Positions 18,550-27,748 of a DNA stretch of 64,000 bases are shown here, one piece after another. Below the pieces are notes generated by a model. It saw only the letters and a list, made by a program, of their open reading frames with translations. It was not told the origin of the DNA and made no database searches. The stretch is from Marinobacterium sediminicola. Lineage in GTDB: Bacteria > Pseudomonadota > Gammaproteobacteria > Pseudomonadales > Balneatricaceae. The DNA is taken from the NCBI RefSeq assembly GCF_022343685.1, contig NZ_CP092123.1, positions 2,232,001 to 2,296,000 of the forward strand. Direction: 5' to 3'. Position numbers and translations under genes: made by a program. Position 1 is the stretch's first letter, and every line of letters begins with the position of its first letter.

Positions 18550-20250
18550 TCAGCGCTGTCGCCAGCGCTGGGTCCGTTGCAGAATCTGATGGCTGATCAG
18601 CCAGTGAAGACCTTTGGCAACCAGCGATGTCAGCATCAGCAATACCGCCATGGCTGCCGCTGGAGCGATGTCACCCGCTTCGTCCATATGCATCACCGCC
18701 ACCGAAGCCAGGGTCGTCTCCGACGAGTACAGAAACACCACCGCGGAAACCGTGGTCATGGCGTTAACGAACAGGTAAACCGAGATATCCAGCACTGACG
18801 GCAGTGCCAAAGGCAGGGTCACGCGACGCAGCGTGGTATAGAACGGCACCTTCAGTGACGCCGACACCGCTTCGAATTCGCTATCGATCTGCTTCAGACT
18901 GGTGACCGCCGTCAGGTGGCAAACGGTGTAGAAATGCACCAGGGTATTGAGCACCAGAATGAACATGGTGCCGTAGATCGCATTGAACGGGTTCTGGGGA
19001 TGATTGAAGAAGAAAATGTAGGCCAGACCCAGCACAATGCCGGGCACCGCCATCGGCAGCATGGCCAACAGCTGGAGCAGACGGCGAGCCAGCGGCATTG
19101 GCTTGATCTTCTCGCTCATGTAAGCAATCAGGAAGACGATGGCCGTGCCGATAAAGGCCGTCCAGGCAGACATCTGCAGCGAGTTGAAATAGGAGGCCCA
19201 ACCACCGCCATCCATCATGTCGAAGCGGTAGTTGTTGAACGACAGCGCCATGTTGTACGGCCAGAACGTGATAAAAGAGGCATACACGGCCATGCCGATG
19301 ACCAGCAGCAGAAAACCGCACACCAACGCGCAGAACAGCGCCAGCAAAGCATCACGAAGCGGTGATTTTTGCGGTGTCATCGGCACGGCACGGGACGACA
19401 GCTGTGCCGACTGTTGGCGCTGAACCCGGCGTTCAACAGCAAAGGAGATAAGCGCTGGCAACAGCAGAATCACACTGACGACCGCTCCCATCTGGAAATT
19501 CTGCTGTCCAACCACCTGCTTGTAGATGTCGGTTGCCAGCACGTTGTATTGCCCCCCGATCACCTTGGCAACGCCGAAGTCAGTAATGGTGAGGGTGAAA
19601 ATCACGAAGATGGTGTTGATCAGGCCATAGCGAACCGATGGCAGCGTTACGGTCAGAAACACGCGCCAGGATGGTGTTTTCATTGACCGGGCCGCTTCAT
19701 ACAAGCGTGCATCACTGTTGCTGAACGCAGTGATCAGAATCATCAGTGCATGCGGAAATGCCCAGAAGCTCAACCCCATGACGATACCCACCGGACCGTA
19801 AATGCTGTCTACCGGCAGCCAGTCCCTGAGAATGCCCTGGTTGCCGAACAGGTAGATCATGCTCAACGCTGGCAGCAACGAAGGGGCGAATAACGGCAGC
19901 ATGCTGAGCAGACGGAATCCCCTTTTGGCCACCATCCCACTGCGGGTCAGCGCATAGGCGAATACAAAGGCGGTTGAAACCACGATCACAGTGGTCCAGA
20001 AAGCAATATTGAGCGAATTGAGAATCGATCGAGTAAGCGCCGGATTGCTGAAATACTCGATAAAGTTACTGAGGCCGGCAAATTCACCGGCAGCATTCTG
20101 CAGACTCTTGACCAACATGGTCAGCAATGGCATCAACAACGCAGCCAGCAGGAAGCATAAGCCGCCGGCGACAATCAGACGCTGTAACCAGGTTTCCGTA
20201 TTCAGGGCGCGCGGGCTCGAGGTAAGGGACAGTGTCGCAGGCATCATCAA
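18550..20250 (-). CDS. AEP ABC transporter permease, two-domain (PhnU2/PhnV-like)
   Basis: 566 residues made of two fused MetI-type permease domains, roughly 20-290 and 305-560, each with about six membrane segments and its own EAA loop (EAARSMKTPSWRVFLTVTLPSVR and EAVSASLKVPFYTTLRRVTLPLALP). It resembles the single long permease of the alternative AEP importer (PhnS2-T2-U2 type), where one chain replaces PhnU plus PhnV. The start overlaps the ATPase gene stop by 4 bases. A 92-base gap with an operator follows before phnW. Confidence 0.88.
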   Translation of the reverse strand: MMMPATLSLTSSPRALNTETWLQRLIVAGGLCFLLAALLMPLLTMLVKSLQNAAGEFAGLSNFIEYFSNPALTRSILNSLNIAFWTTVIVVSTAFVFAYALTRSGMVAKRGFRLLSMLPLFAPSLLPALSMIYLFGNQGILRDWLPVDSIYGPVGIVMGLSFWAFPHALMILITAFSNSDARLYEAARSMKTPSWRVFLTVTLPSVRYGLINTIFVIFTLTITDFGVAKVIGGQYNVLATDIYKQVVGQQNFQMGAVVSVILLLPALISFAVERRVQRQQSAQLSSRAVPMTPQKSPLRDALLALFCALVCGFLLLVIGMAVYASFITFWPYNMALSFNNYRFDMMDGGGWASYFNSLQMSAWTAFIGTAIVFLIAYMSEKIKPMPLARRLLQLLAMLPMAVPGIVLGLAYIFFFNHPQNPFNAIYGTMFILVLNTLVHFYTVCHLTAVTSLKQIDSEFEAVSASLKVPFYTTLRRVTLPLALPSVLDISVYLFVNAMTTVSAVVFLYSSETTLASVAVMHMDEAGDIAPAAAMAVLLMLTSLVAKGLHWLISHQILQRTQRWRQR

Positions 20251-21416
20251 GCTCCCGTGACCTGCATGGCCGCCATATCCTGCGGCAGATCCGCCTCAAT
20301 GGATCGAGGCAATACTTCCCCATGACCCGGCGATTCAGCCGGGTAAAATTTCAACGCCTCACGCGGCACGCTCAACCACAAAGACTCGCCAACAGAGGGT
20401 TTCAGACTGCTCATTTGCTCCACCGGCAGGTCCATATGAATTGGCGGCAACTCCTCATCCAGCATCATCTCCAGGCGAACAAACGCCCCCATGAAATGCA
20501 CGTGATCCAGGCGAGCCTGCAGCACCAGATTGTGATCGCTGCTTAAGCCAAAGGGGGCTGACTGCAGTTGGGCGCATTCGGGTCGAAAGCCCAGCGTTCC
20601 GCGTTCACAGACAGGCAGTGTCATCGGAACTTTCACCTCACGGCTCCCCAGCATCAGACTGCAATGATCCAGAACCTCGGCAGGCATCAGGTTCATGCTG
20701 CCGACAAAGCGAGCAACGAACTCGGTGGCGGGCTGACGATAGACTTCCTCCGGCGTGCCCACTTGTGCGATACGGCCGTGATCCATGACCACGATACGAT
20801 CAGCCATGGTCAGCGCCTCATCCTGATCATGGGTGACCATGATGGTAGTGATGCCAAACTTGCGCTGCAGCGCACAGATTTCATTGCGCAGGTGCAGACG
20901 AACGCGAGCATCCAGCGCAGAAAGCGGTTCATCCAGCAGCAACAGGCCAGGTTCCGTTGCCAGCGCTCGTGCCAGAGCAACACGTTGCTGCTGCCCCCCT
21001 GAAAGCTGACCGGGAAACTTGTCACCGATCCCCGGCAGGTGAATCTGCTCCAGCAGCGCCTCCACTCGCTGTCGGCGCTCACGGCGCGGCAGCCTCATAT
21101 TGGCCAGACCATAGGCAATGTTTTCGCTGACCGTGAGGTTCGGAAACAGCGCATAGGACTGAAACACAATGCCGAAATCTCGCTGCTGCGGCGGCAACGT
21201 CGAGATATCCTGCCCTGCCTGCACGATACGCCCCTGCTCCTGCTGCTCCAGACCGGCAATGGCTCTGAGCAACGTGGTCTTGCCGCAACCGGATGGACCC
21301 AGGAAGCAGATAAACTCGCCTTCCTTGATTTCCAGCGAGATATCATCCAGCGCGATAAAGCTGCCGAAGGATTTGCGCAGATGCTGAATCCGCAGATAAG
21401 GGGTGGGTGTATTCAT
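20247..21416 (-). CDS. AEP ABC transporter ATPase (PhnT-like)
   Basis: 389 residues from the ATG at 21416; the upstream in-frame extension covers the intergenic gap and is not used. Walker A GPSGCGKTT, signature [15 protein letters not shown], Walker B LLLLDEPLSALD, and a C-terminal TOBE domain from about residue 270. It belongs to the spermidine/Fe3+/AEP ATPase group. Gene order substrate-binding protein, ATPase, permease is as in known AEP importers. Confidence 0.9.
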   Translation of the reverse strand: MNTPTPYLRIQHLRKSFGSFIALDDISLEIKEGEFICFLGPSGCGKTTLLRAIAGLEQQEQGRIVQAGQDISTLPPQQRDFGIVFQSYALFPNLTVSENIAYGLANMRLPRRERRQRVEALLEQIHLPGIGDKFPGQLSGGQQQRVALARALATEPGLLLLDEPLSALDARVRLHLRNEICALQRKFGITTIMVTHDQDEALTMADRIVVMDHGRIAQVGTPEEVYRQPATEFVARFVGSMNLMPAEVLDHCSLMLGSREVKVPMTLPVCERGTLGFRPECAQLQSAPFGLSSDHNLVLQARLDHVHFMGAFVRLEMMLDEELPPIHMDLPVEQMSSLKPSVGESLWLSVPREALKFYPAESPGHGEVLPRSIEADLPQDMAAMQVTGA

Positions 21417-21485
21417 GATCAATCTCCGTAAAACAGGCAGGGAGGGTTGCCGCTGCAACCCTCCTGATTAAGCGTCGGCTCAGGC

Positions 21486-22508
21486 TCAGTTTTTGGCTTC
21501 GCTCTTGCCGTCATAACGCTGCTGCCATTCCTTGAGAATGCGCGCACGGTTGGTGGCGGCCCACTCGAAGTCGTTGTCGATCATGCGGTCCGCGATATCA
21601 GCCGGATAGTTCGGCACCGGTTTGGCAACCCCCGGCATGGCAACGACAGCAAAGTTGTCGTTGTAGAGCGTGTTGGCTTCACGGGTAACGGCCCAGTCCA
21701 TCAGCTTCCGGGCTGCCGCCAGCTTGGCGGTTCCCTTGACGATAGCCGCGGCCTCCATATCCCAGCCCAGACCTTCAGAGGGGAAACCCAGATCGATCGG
21801 AGCGCCCTTGTTGATCAGCTTGGCACCACGGTAGGCAAAGGAGATGCCGATCGGGGTTTCACCGGCTGCCGCCATCTTGCAGGGTTTGGAGCCGGAGTGG
21901 GTGTAGCGGTCGATGTTCTGGTGCAGGCTGTCCATAAAGGCCCAGCCGCCCTCCTCACCAAAGGTCTGCAACCAGCTGCTGACATCCAGATAGCCGGTAC
22001 CCGAGGAGTTCGGGTTCGGCATGACCAGGTGCCCCTGATATACAGGTTTGGTCAGATCCTGCCAGCTGGTCGGCATCGGCAGACCATGCTTTTCGGCCTC
22101 AATCCGGTTGTAGCAGATGGACGCCACCCAGGCGTTCATGCCAACCCAGGACGGCACTTCATCCTTGTCAACAAACTGGGTACTCAGCGTTTCAACACCA
22201 TTGGGCTTGTAAGGCTCCAGCATCTGCTGGTTTTTCAGCACCAGCAGACTGGTCGCGGCAACGCCCAGAATGGCATCCGCCTGGGGGTTTTCCTTTTCAG
22301 CCAGCAGGCGCGCGGTGATGATGCCGGTGGAATCACGCACCCAGCGGATTTTCACGTCCGGGTTGGCACTCTCGAAAGCCTTGGCATAGGCCTTAAGCTG
22401 GTCGGCTTCCAGAGCGGTATAAACGGTCAACTCAGTGGCTGCCTGGGTAGCCGTAGCTGTCAGGGCAAGTGCAGCGGCAAGCAGTGTCTTGTTCAGGCTC
22501 AGTGTCAT
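21486..22508 (-). CDS. AEP-binding periplasmic protein (PhnS-like)
   Basis: 340 residues with a signal peptide cleaved after TATATQA (residue 23). The mature protein starts ELTVYTALEADQLKAYAKAFESANPDVKIRWVRDSTGIITARLLAEKENPQADAI, the pattern of AEP/iron-type extracellular binding proteins. It opens the importer operon, 70 bases before the ATPase gene, and has a perfect palindromic operator 49 bases upstream of its start. Confidence 0.9.
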   Translation of the reverse strand: MTLSLNKTLLAAALALTATATQAATELTVYTALEADQLKAYAKAFESANPDVKIRWVRDSTGIITARLLAEKENPQADAILGVAATSLLVLKNQQMLEPYKPNGVETLSTQFVDKDEVPSWVGMNAWVASICYNRIEAEKHGLPMPTSWQDLTKPVYQGHLVMPNPNSSGTGYLDVSSWLQTFGEEGGWAFMDSLHQNIDRYTHSGSKPCKMAAAGETPIGISFAYRGAKLINKGAPIDLGFPSEGLGWDMEAAAIVKGTAKLAAARKLMDWAVTREANTLYNDNFAVVAMPGVAKPVPNYPADIADRMIDNDFEWAATNRARILKEWQQRYDGKSEAKN

Positions 22509-22556
22509 GATGCGATCCTTGAATCCGTTTTCAGTCTGTTAATGCAAGCGGGCTTA

Positions 22557-22574
22557 ATCTGGTATATACCAGAT
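22557..22574 (-). promoter_or_regulatory. Palindromic operator upstream of the AEP importer operon
   Basis: ATCTGGTATATACCAGAT, an 18-bp perfect palindrome between the FAD oxidoreductase gene and the binding-protein gene. It is identical in its 18-bp core to the site at 23871-23890. It is the probable binding site of the adjacent GntR/UTRA regulator. Confidence 0.8.
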
Positions 22575-22625
22575 AATTCTTGCAGCACTTTATTGCAGTA
22601 CGATGAACAAAAGGTTGCACAGGTT

Positions 22626-23858
22626 TTAACCGGAACGTTTCTGACTGCGAGCCAGCGCACAGCGGATGCGAAAGGCTTCACTGAAGGGGTCCACCGGACC
22701 GAAGCGTTCAGGCGCGAATGGCGTGGTGTCGATATAAGATGATTGCTCGAGCGCCAGTTCGGCCAGTAACCGCCCGATGCCACCGGATAGTGCAATACCG
22801 CCGCCGGAACAACCGGTTGCGACCAGCAGCCCCGCAAGCGCGGTCCTGCCCAACAAAGGCTTGCCGTCTGGCGTGTAGCTTGAGACACCGGTCAGGTAAT
22901 GTGCCACGCCCAGGTGTTCAATCGCCGGAAACACCTCGGCCAGATCAGTCCAGCCGGATTCAAGACATTCCCAACCCTCAGGATCGCAGTTGAACAGATA
23001 GCCATGAATATCTTCCGGCAATCCGGCAGGATCACCGTAAACAGCCTGCTGATCACGCAGACCAAAGAGCAGCCCTCCTACCTCGGGGCGCGCATAGGCA
23101 TTGGCATCCGGCAGAATCACCATGGGTGACTCGACGAGAAACAGCTCGGTGTTGTCTTCGGTAATCCAGTAGTGACTGCGCACCGGTGCCATCGGCAGCT
23201 GAATGCCGCTCTCGGCCAGCAGCTTGACAGACCAGGGACCGGCACAACAGATCACCGTGCCGGCGATAATGTCTCCGTTACTGGTGCGAGCCCCCAGCAC
23301 ACGCTCCTGGTCCTTTATCAGCGCTTCAACTCGGCAGTTCTGCATGACCTCCACGCCCAGTTTGCGCGCGGCGGAGAAATAGCCCTGTGCCAATTGCACC
23401 GGATCCATGTAGCCATCCTCAGCCACAAAGAGTGCTTCGCTCCCTTCTCCGGGGGCCAACCACGGCGCCAGGGATTGTGCACCCTTGCCGTCCAGCCATT
23501 CGGCTTTCAGACCCAATGACCGAGCCGTATGCCAGGTTTCACGCAGATATGACTTGCCTGCGTCATGGCTGGCCAGATGCAAACTGCCGACCTGTCGCAG
23601 TGGCAGCGATTGATCCAGCACCGCATTCAACTGCTCTATGGCGACAAAGGTTTCTGCTACCAGCGCTGCCATGGCCGGGTCCGGACGCACCCGTGTCAGC
23701 AGAGCTGCTGCCTGACTGGTGGTGGCCGATGCCAGCATGCCGGCCTCTATGAGACGAATACGTGTCCCCACAGGCGCCCGTTGCGCCAGAGACCAGGCTG
23801 TGGCGGCACCAAGAATGCCACCGCCTATGATCAGGAAGTCGGTCGAAGCGTCTTGCAT
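22626..23858 (-). CDS. FAD-dependent amine oxidoreductase (DadA/glycine-oxidase fold) of the AEP cluster
   Basis: 410 residues. An N-terminal dinucleotide-binding motif FLIIGGGILGAATAWSLA (about residues 8-25) and a C-terminal FAD loop (TPDGKPLLGRT... GCSGGGIALSGGIGRLLAELAL) define the D-amino-acid/glycine/sarcosine oxidase superfamily. Its place under the same operator as the importer suggests it works on AEP or an N-substituted AEP such as N-methyl-AEP, feeding PhnX or PhnW. That is inference; flavoproteins of this class have been reported in AEP operons. No membrane segment is seen. Confidence 0.85.
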   Translation of the reverse strand: MQDASTDFLIIGGGILGAATAWSLAQRAPVGTRIRLIEAGMLASATTSQAAALLTRVRPDPAMAALVAETFVAIEQLNAVLDQSLPLRQVGSLHLASHDAGKSYLRETWHTARSLGLKAEWLDGKGAQSLAPWLAPGEGSEALFVAEDGYMDPVQLAQGYFSAARKLGVEVMQNCRVEALIKDQERVLGARTSNGDIIAGTVICCAGPWSVKLLAESGIQLPMAPVRSHYWITEDNTELFLVESPMVILPDANAYARPEVGGLLFGLRDQQAVYGDPAGLPEDIHGYLFNCDPEGWECLESGWTDLAEVFPAIEHLGVAHYLTGVSSYTPDGKPLLGRTALAGLLVATGCSGGGIALSGGIGRLLAELALEQSSYIDTTPFAPERFGPVDPFSEAFRIRCALARSQKRSG

Positions 23859-23870
23859 GTTTCAAACTCC

Positions 23871-23890
23871 AATCTGGTATATACCAGATT
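23871..23890 (-). promoter_or_regulatory. Palindromic operator upstream of the FAD oxidoreductase gene
   Basis: AATCTGGTATATACCAGATT, a 20-bp perfect palindrome 12 bases before the ATG, abutting the GGAG ribosome-binding site. The same 18-bp core recurs at 22557-22574. It lies just downstream of the regulator gene. Confidence 0.82.
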
Positions 23891-23956
23891 ATCGAGACGC
23901 AAGGTGACAGACCCGTGACAGTAATGTTGCGGCGAGTGGCGTATCAGATGTGAGAG

Positions 23957-24679
23957 TTAATGACGGTCGCCAATACGAACGGAAATCTTCAGCGCGTCAT
24001 GAAGCCAGTATTCCCGATCCAGTTCCAGGAAATCACCGTGCTGATCAAAGCTCAGGCGTTGAATATAAAGGCCAGCTGTTCCCTGATTGACATGAAGCGA
24101 CTCGGCTTCAAGCCCTTTCAGCGCCAGCGGGTAGATCTCGATATCCCGATGCTCTGGACGCAGGTCGTATTTATCGCGCAGCAGCTGCCAGATCGAGAGA
24201 TTGGTACTCTCACTGAGAAGGCCGGGACAATGCGCCGGATTGATGTAGTTATGCTCCACCAGCAGCCCGCGCTCATTCACATACCGGCGCCGGAACACAT
24301 GATAGACCGGTGTACCTGCCTCAAGGCCACTGATCTCGCTCAACCATTGCGGCACTTCCGTCAGCTGCTTGAACAGGGTTTCGGTACGGGGACAAAAGCC
24401 CTGTTCGGTGACATAGCGGTTGAAGCCAAGATCTCGACTGGGATCATAACGCAAGCGCTCCGGCGTGATGTACCAGCCACGCCGGTTTGACCTGAAAATC
24501 AACCCTTCGGCCTCCAGCTGGGACAGCGCCTGACGCACGGTTACCCTGGTAGTCCCGAAACGTTCGGACAGCTCACGCTCGGATGGCAGGCGCTGCTGGC
24601 TGGACAACTGTTCGGCTTCGATCCACTCCCAGAGGCGGTCACGAAGCTGAAGGTATACGGGATAATCGGTACGGGACAT
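23957..24679 (-). CDS. phnR: GntR/UTRA regulator of the AEP cluster (PhnR-like)
   Basis: 240 residues from the ATG at 24679 (MSRTDYPVYLQLRDRLWEWI). A start 28 codons earlier is possible in frame but lacks family similarity. The GntR helix-turn-helix reads LPSERELSERFGTTRVTVRQALSQLEAEGLIF. The UTRA effector domain runs from about residue 85 to the end. It heads the AEP gene set and is the obvious protein to bind the CTGGTATATACCAG palindromes. The symbol follows the Salmonella AEP regulator by context. Ligand not known. Confidence 0.85.
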   Translation of the reverse strand: MSRTDYPVYLQLRDRLWEWIEAEQLSSQQRLPSERELSERFGTTRVTVRQALSQLEAEGLIFRSNRRGWYITPERLRYDPSRDLGFNRYVTEQGFCPRTETLFKQLTEVPQWLSEISGLEAGTPVYHVFRRRYVNERGLLVEHNYINPAHCPGLLSESTNLSIWQLLRDKYDLRPEHRDIEIYPLALKGLEAESLHVNQGTAGLYIQRLSFDQHGDFLELDREYWLHDALKISVRIGDRH

Positions 24680-24787
24680 CAGGCTGGCTCTGCTTTGGGA
24701 ACTGGGCTCACAGGATAAACTGGGGAAGCATATACATTTACGCCTGCCCCTGAATACCATCATGCCAGATAAAGGCTTGTAAAAGGC

Positions 24788-25195
24788 TCACTGGCAAAAC
24801 TGAAGCTTGGCCAGAGGGATTGCCAGCCAGACTTTCTGCAGCGGCTTCAATGTTGAGGAACACCGAATACCGCCCGGCAAGGAAGCGCGAATTTTCAGCC
24901 CACTATCAAGCACAAGGGTTACTGAGTCACCGCTCTGGGCTGAGTAACACCCTGAAAGGGTCAGGTAATTGTCAGGGTCAGGCCCCCAGGGCCCCAACAA
25001 CAGCGTCACGTCACAGGGTGAGAACACCAGTTCCCCCCGGCTGCAGCAGGGAAACCGCGGCGGGCATGTCAGTAATTTGCCCTCCAGCCAGACACGACCG
25101 GCCACATCCACCTTGACCGGTATACGGTTAGGCGCGACGACGTTTTCCAGTGCGCGTTGCTCATTGGTATTTAAAATCGAAACCTGCGCATTCAT
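24788..25195 (-). CDS. Unknown 135-residue protein with a TOBE/OB-like C-terminal half
   Basis: Not recognised as a whole. From the ATG at 25195 (MNAQVSILNTNEQ) it gives 135 residues; the frame is open 19 residues further. The segment after residue 70, with GDSVTLVLDSGLKIRASLPGG and LKPLQKVWLAIPLAKLQFC, looks like the TOBE domain that ends many ABC importer ATPases, but no ATPase domain precedes it. It has six cysteines, including CPPRFPCCSRG, which could hold a metal. It is downstream of no gene on its strand and divergent from the decarboxylase (160 bases). It could be a degraded ATPase remnant or a stand-alone ligand-binding protein. Confidence 0.5.
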   Translation of the reverse strand: MNAQVSILNTNEQRALENVVAPNRIPVKVDVAGRVWLEGKLLTCPPRFPCCSRGELVFSPCDVTLLLGPWGPDPDNYLTLSGCYSAQSGDSVTLVLDSGLKIRASLPGGIRCSSTLKPLQKVWLAIPLAKLQFCQ

Positions 25196-25355
25196 GGCTT
25201 GTTCATTTCTACTGACAGGAGTTGCAATACGCGTCATCCTAGCGCTGCTCAATGACGATCCAATGACAGGACTGCGCTTTACACGCCTCCCGCCACTGCT
25301 ACAATTGCGAACTGTTCAGCCTTTGAAATCCGCACTCAATCAGCAGGATGTGTGA

Positions 25356-27611
25356 ATGAAATTTCGTTTTCCGGTCATCGTTATCGATGAAGATTATCGT
25401 TCCGAAAACATCTCGGGCTCAGGCATTCGTGACCTGGCCGAAGCCATCAGCAGCCAGGGGATGGAAGTGGTCGGCTTCACCAGTTACGGTGATCTGACTT
25501 CGTTCGCACAGCAGGCCAGCCGTGCCTCCTGCTTTATCCTGTCGATTGACGACGAAGAGTTTGGTTCAGGCTCCGATGAAGATGTGGACAAGGCTCTAGA
25601 GTCGATCCGCGACTTTATTGGCGAAGTGCGCAAGCGCAATGCCGACATTCCGATATTCCTCTATGGTGAGACACGGACTTCGCGTCATATCTCCAACGAC
25701 ATCCTGCGCGAGCTGCATGGCTTCATTCACATGTTTGAGGATACGCCGGAGTTCGTGGCACGCCACATCATCCGTGAAGCCACCAAGTACCTGGAAAGCC
25801 TGGCACCGCCGTTCTTCAGTGCGCTGATGGATTACGCCAGCGACAGCTCTTACTCCTGGCACTGCCCGGGCCACTCCGGCGGCGTTGCTTTCCTGAAAAG
25901 CCCCGTGGGCCAGATGTTCCATCAGTTTTTCGGTGAAAACATGTTGCGTGCCGACGTGTGCAATGCGGTGGAAGAGCTCGGCCAGCTGCTGGACCACACC
26001 GGCCCGGTATCCGCCAGTGAGGCCAACGCCGCACGCATCTTCAATGCCGATCACCTGTTCTTCGTCACCAACGGTACTTCCACCTCCAACAAGGTGGTCT
26101 GGCACTCCACCGTGGCACCGGGCGACATCGTGGTGGTCGACCGTAACTGCCACAAGTCGATCCTGCACTCGATCATCATGACTGGCGCGATCCCCGTGTT
26201 CCTGATGCCGACCCGCAACAACTACGGCATCATTGGTCCGATTCCGAAGAGTGAGTTCGATCCGGAAACCATCCGCAAGAAGATCGAGGCCAACCCCTTC
26301 GCTCGCGAAGCGAAGAACAAGAAACCGCGTATTCTGACCATCACCCAGAGTACCTATGACGGCATCGTCTACAACGTTGAGACGATCAAGGAAATGCTGG
26401 GCAACACCATTGATACGCTGCATTTCGATGAAGCCTGGTTGCCGCATGCTTCCTTCCACGACTTCTACCACAACATGCACGCCATCGGTGAAGGACGTCC
26501 GCGCTCGGATGAAACCCTGGTGTTCGCCACCCAGTCTACGCACAAGCTGCTGGCGGGCCTGTCACAGGCGTCACAGATCCTGGTACAGGACGGCAACAAC
26601 CGCAAGCTGGACACCCATCGTTTCAACGAGTCATACCTGATGCACTCCTCCACCAGCCCGCAGTACGCGATCATCGCGTCCTGCGATGTAGCCGCGGCGA
26701 TGATGGAGCCCCCGGGCGGCAAAGCTCTGGTTGAAGAGTCACTGCTGGAAGCCATCGATTTCCGTCGCGCCATGCACAAGGTAGACGAAGAGTTCGGTGA
26801 GCACGACTGGTGGTTCAAGGTCTGGGGGCCGGATATTCAGGCTGAAGAAGGCCTGGGTGACCGCGACAACTGGATCATTCATGACGATGACGATTGGCAC
26901 GGTTTCGGCAAGATCGACTCCGGCTTCAATATGCTGGACCCGATCAAGTCCACCATTATCACCCCGGGACTTAACCTGAAGGGCGAGTTTGACGACGTTG
27001 GCATTCCTGCCGCCATCGTCAGCAAGTATCTGGCCGAGCATGGCATCATCATCGAGAAGACCGGTCTCTATTCGTTCTTCATCATGTTCACCATCGGTAT
27101 CACCAAGGGCCGCTGGAACTCCATGGTGACCGAGCTGCAGCAGTTCAAGGACGACTATGACCGCAACCTGCCCATGTGGCGTGTGATGCCGGAGTTTGCC
27201 AAGAAGCACCCACAGTATGAGCGCACTGGCCTGCGTGACCTGTGTACCGAGATCCACAACGTCTACAAGCAGTACGATGTTGCACGCATCACCACCGAGA
27301 TGTACCTGTCCAACATCGAACCGGCGATGACGCCTGCGGACGCCTGGGCCAAGATGGCACACCGTGAAGTCGAGCGTGTCTCTATTGATGCCCTCGAAGG
27401 CCGTGTGACCGCCATGCTGGTGACTCCCTACCCGCCAGGCATCCCGCTGCTGGTTCCGGGTGAACGCTTCAACAAGACCATTGTGCGCTACCTGCAATTC
27501 GCCCGTGACTTCAACTCCCGTTTCCCGGGCTTCGAGACCGATGTCCATGGTCTGGTACGGGAGCAGGTCAATGGGAAAGACGCTTACTTCGTAGACGTGG
27601 TCAAAGACTGA
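25356..27611 (+). CDS. Orn/Lys/Arg decarboxylase, fold type I (biodegradative AdiA/LdcA-like)
   Basis: 751 residues, full length for bacterial inducible decarboxylases. A response-regulator-like wing domain (1-130) is followed by the PLP core, with the PLP lysine at Lys397 (QSTHKLLAGLSQASQI) and its Asp partner in LHFDEAWLPHASF, then the C-terminal domain with TPYPPGIPLLVPGERF. Several stretches (STHKLLA.LSQAS, HSSTSPQYAIIAS, NMLDPIKSTIITPG) are closer to arginine decarboxylase AdiA than to ornithine enzymes, but substrate is not certain. It makes agmatine, cadaverine or putrescine and consumes a proton. No antiporter gene adjoins it. A strong terminator follows. Confidence 0.9.
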   Translation: MKFRFPVIVIDEDYRSENISGSGIRDLAEAISSQGMEVVGFTSYGDLTSFAQQASRASCFILSIDDEEFGSGSDEDVDKALESIRDFIGEVRKRNADIPIFLYGETRTSRHISNDILRELHGFIHMFEDTPEFVARHIIREATKYLESLAPPFFSALMDYASDSSYSWHCPGHSGGVAFLKSPVGQMFHQFFGENMLRADVCNAVEELGQLLDHTGPVSASEANAARIFNADHLFFVTNGTSTSNKVVWHSTVAPGDIVVVDRNCHKSILHSIIMTGAIPVFLMPTRNNYGIIGPIPKSEFDPETIRKKIEANPFAREAKNKKPRILTITQSTYDGIVYNVETIKEMLGNTIDTLHFDEAWLPHASFHDFYHNMHAIGEGRPRSDETLVFATQSTHKLLAGLSQASQILVQDGNNRKLDTHRFNESYLMHSSTSPQYAIIASCDVAAAMMEPPGGKALVEESLLEAIDFRRAMHKVDEEFGEHDWWFKVWGPDIQAEEGLGDRDNWIIHDDDDWHGFGKIDSGFNMLDPIKSTIITPGLNLKGEFDDVGIPAAIVSKYLAEHGIIIEKTGLYSFFIMFTIGITKGRWNSMVTELQQFKDDYDRNLPMWRVMPEFAKKHPQYERTGLRDLCTEIHNVYKQYDVARITTEMYLSNIEPAMTPADAWAKMAHREVERVSIDALEGRVTAMLVTPYPPGIPLLVPGERFNKTIVRYLQFARDFNSRFPGFETDVHGLVREQVNGKDAYFVDVVKD

Positions 27612-27637
27612 CCCTTATTGGAAGCAAAACTATCCTA

Positions 27638-27665
27638 AAGGCGACTTTACAGAGTCGCCTTTTTT
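27638..27665 (+). terminator. Terminator after the decarboxylase
   Basis: Perfect 8-bp stem AGGCGACT / AGTCGCCT (27639-27646 and 27653-27660) with loop TTACAG and a following T run. Confidence 0.93.
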
Positions 27666-27748
27666 ATACATCAAATAATTTCCACAATTTTTGTAGGTAG
27701 TCTATATTGTTTTGATAATCAGATTTCCATGGCGACAACAAGGATAAA

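Noticed and set aside
25596-27548. Minus-strand frames of 315 and 269 codons
   Set aside because: Antisense to the decarboxylase gene; high codon bias of the true gene opens these frames.
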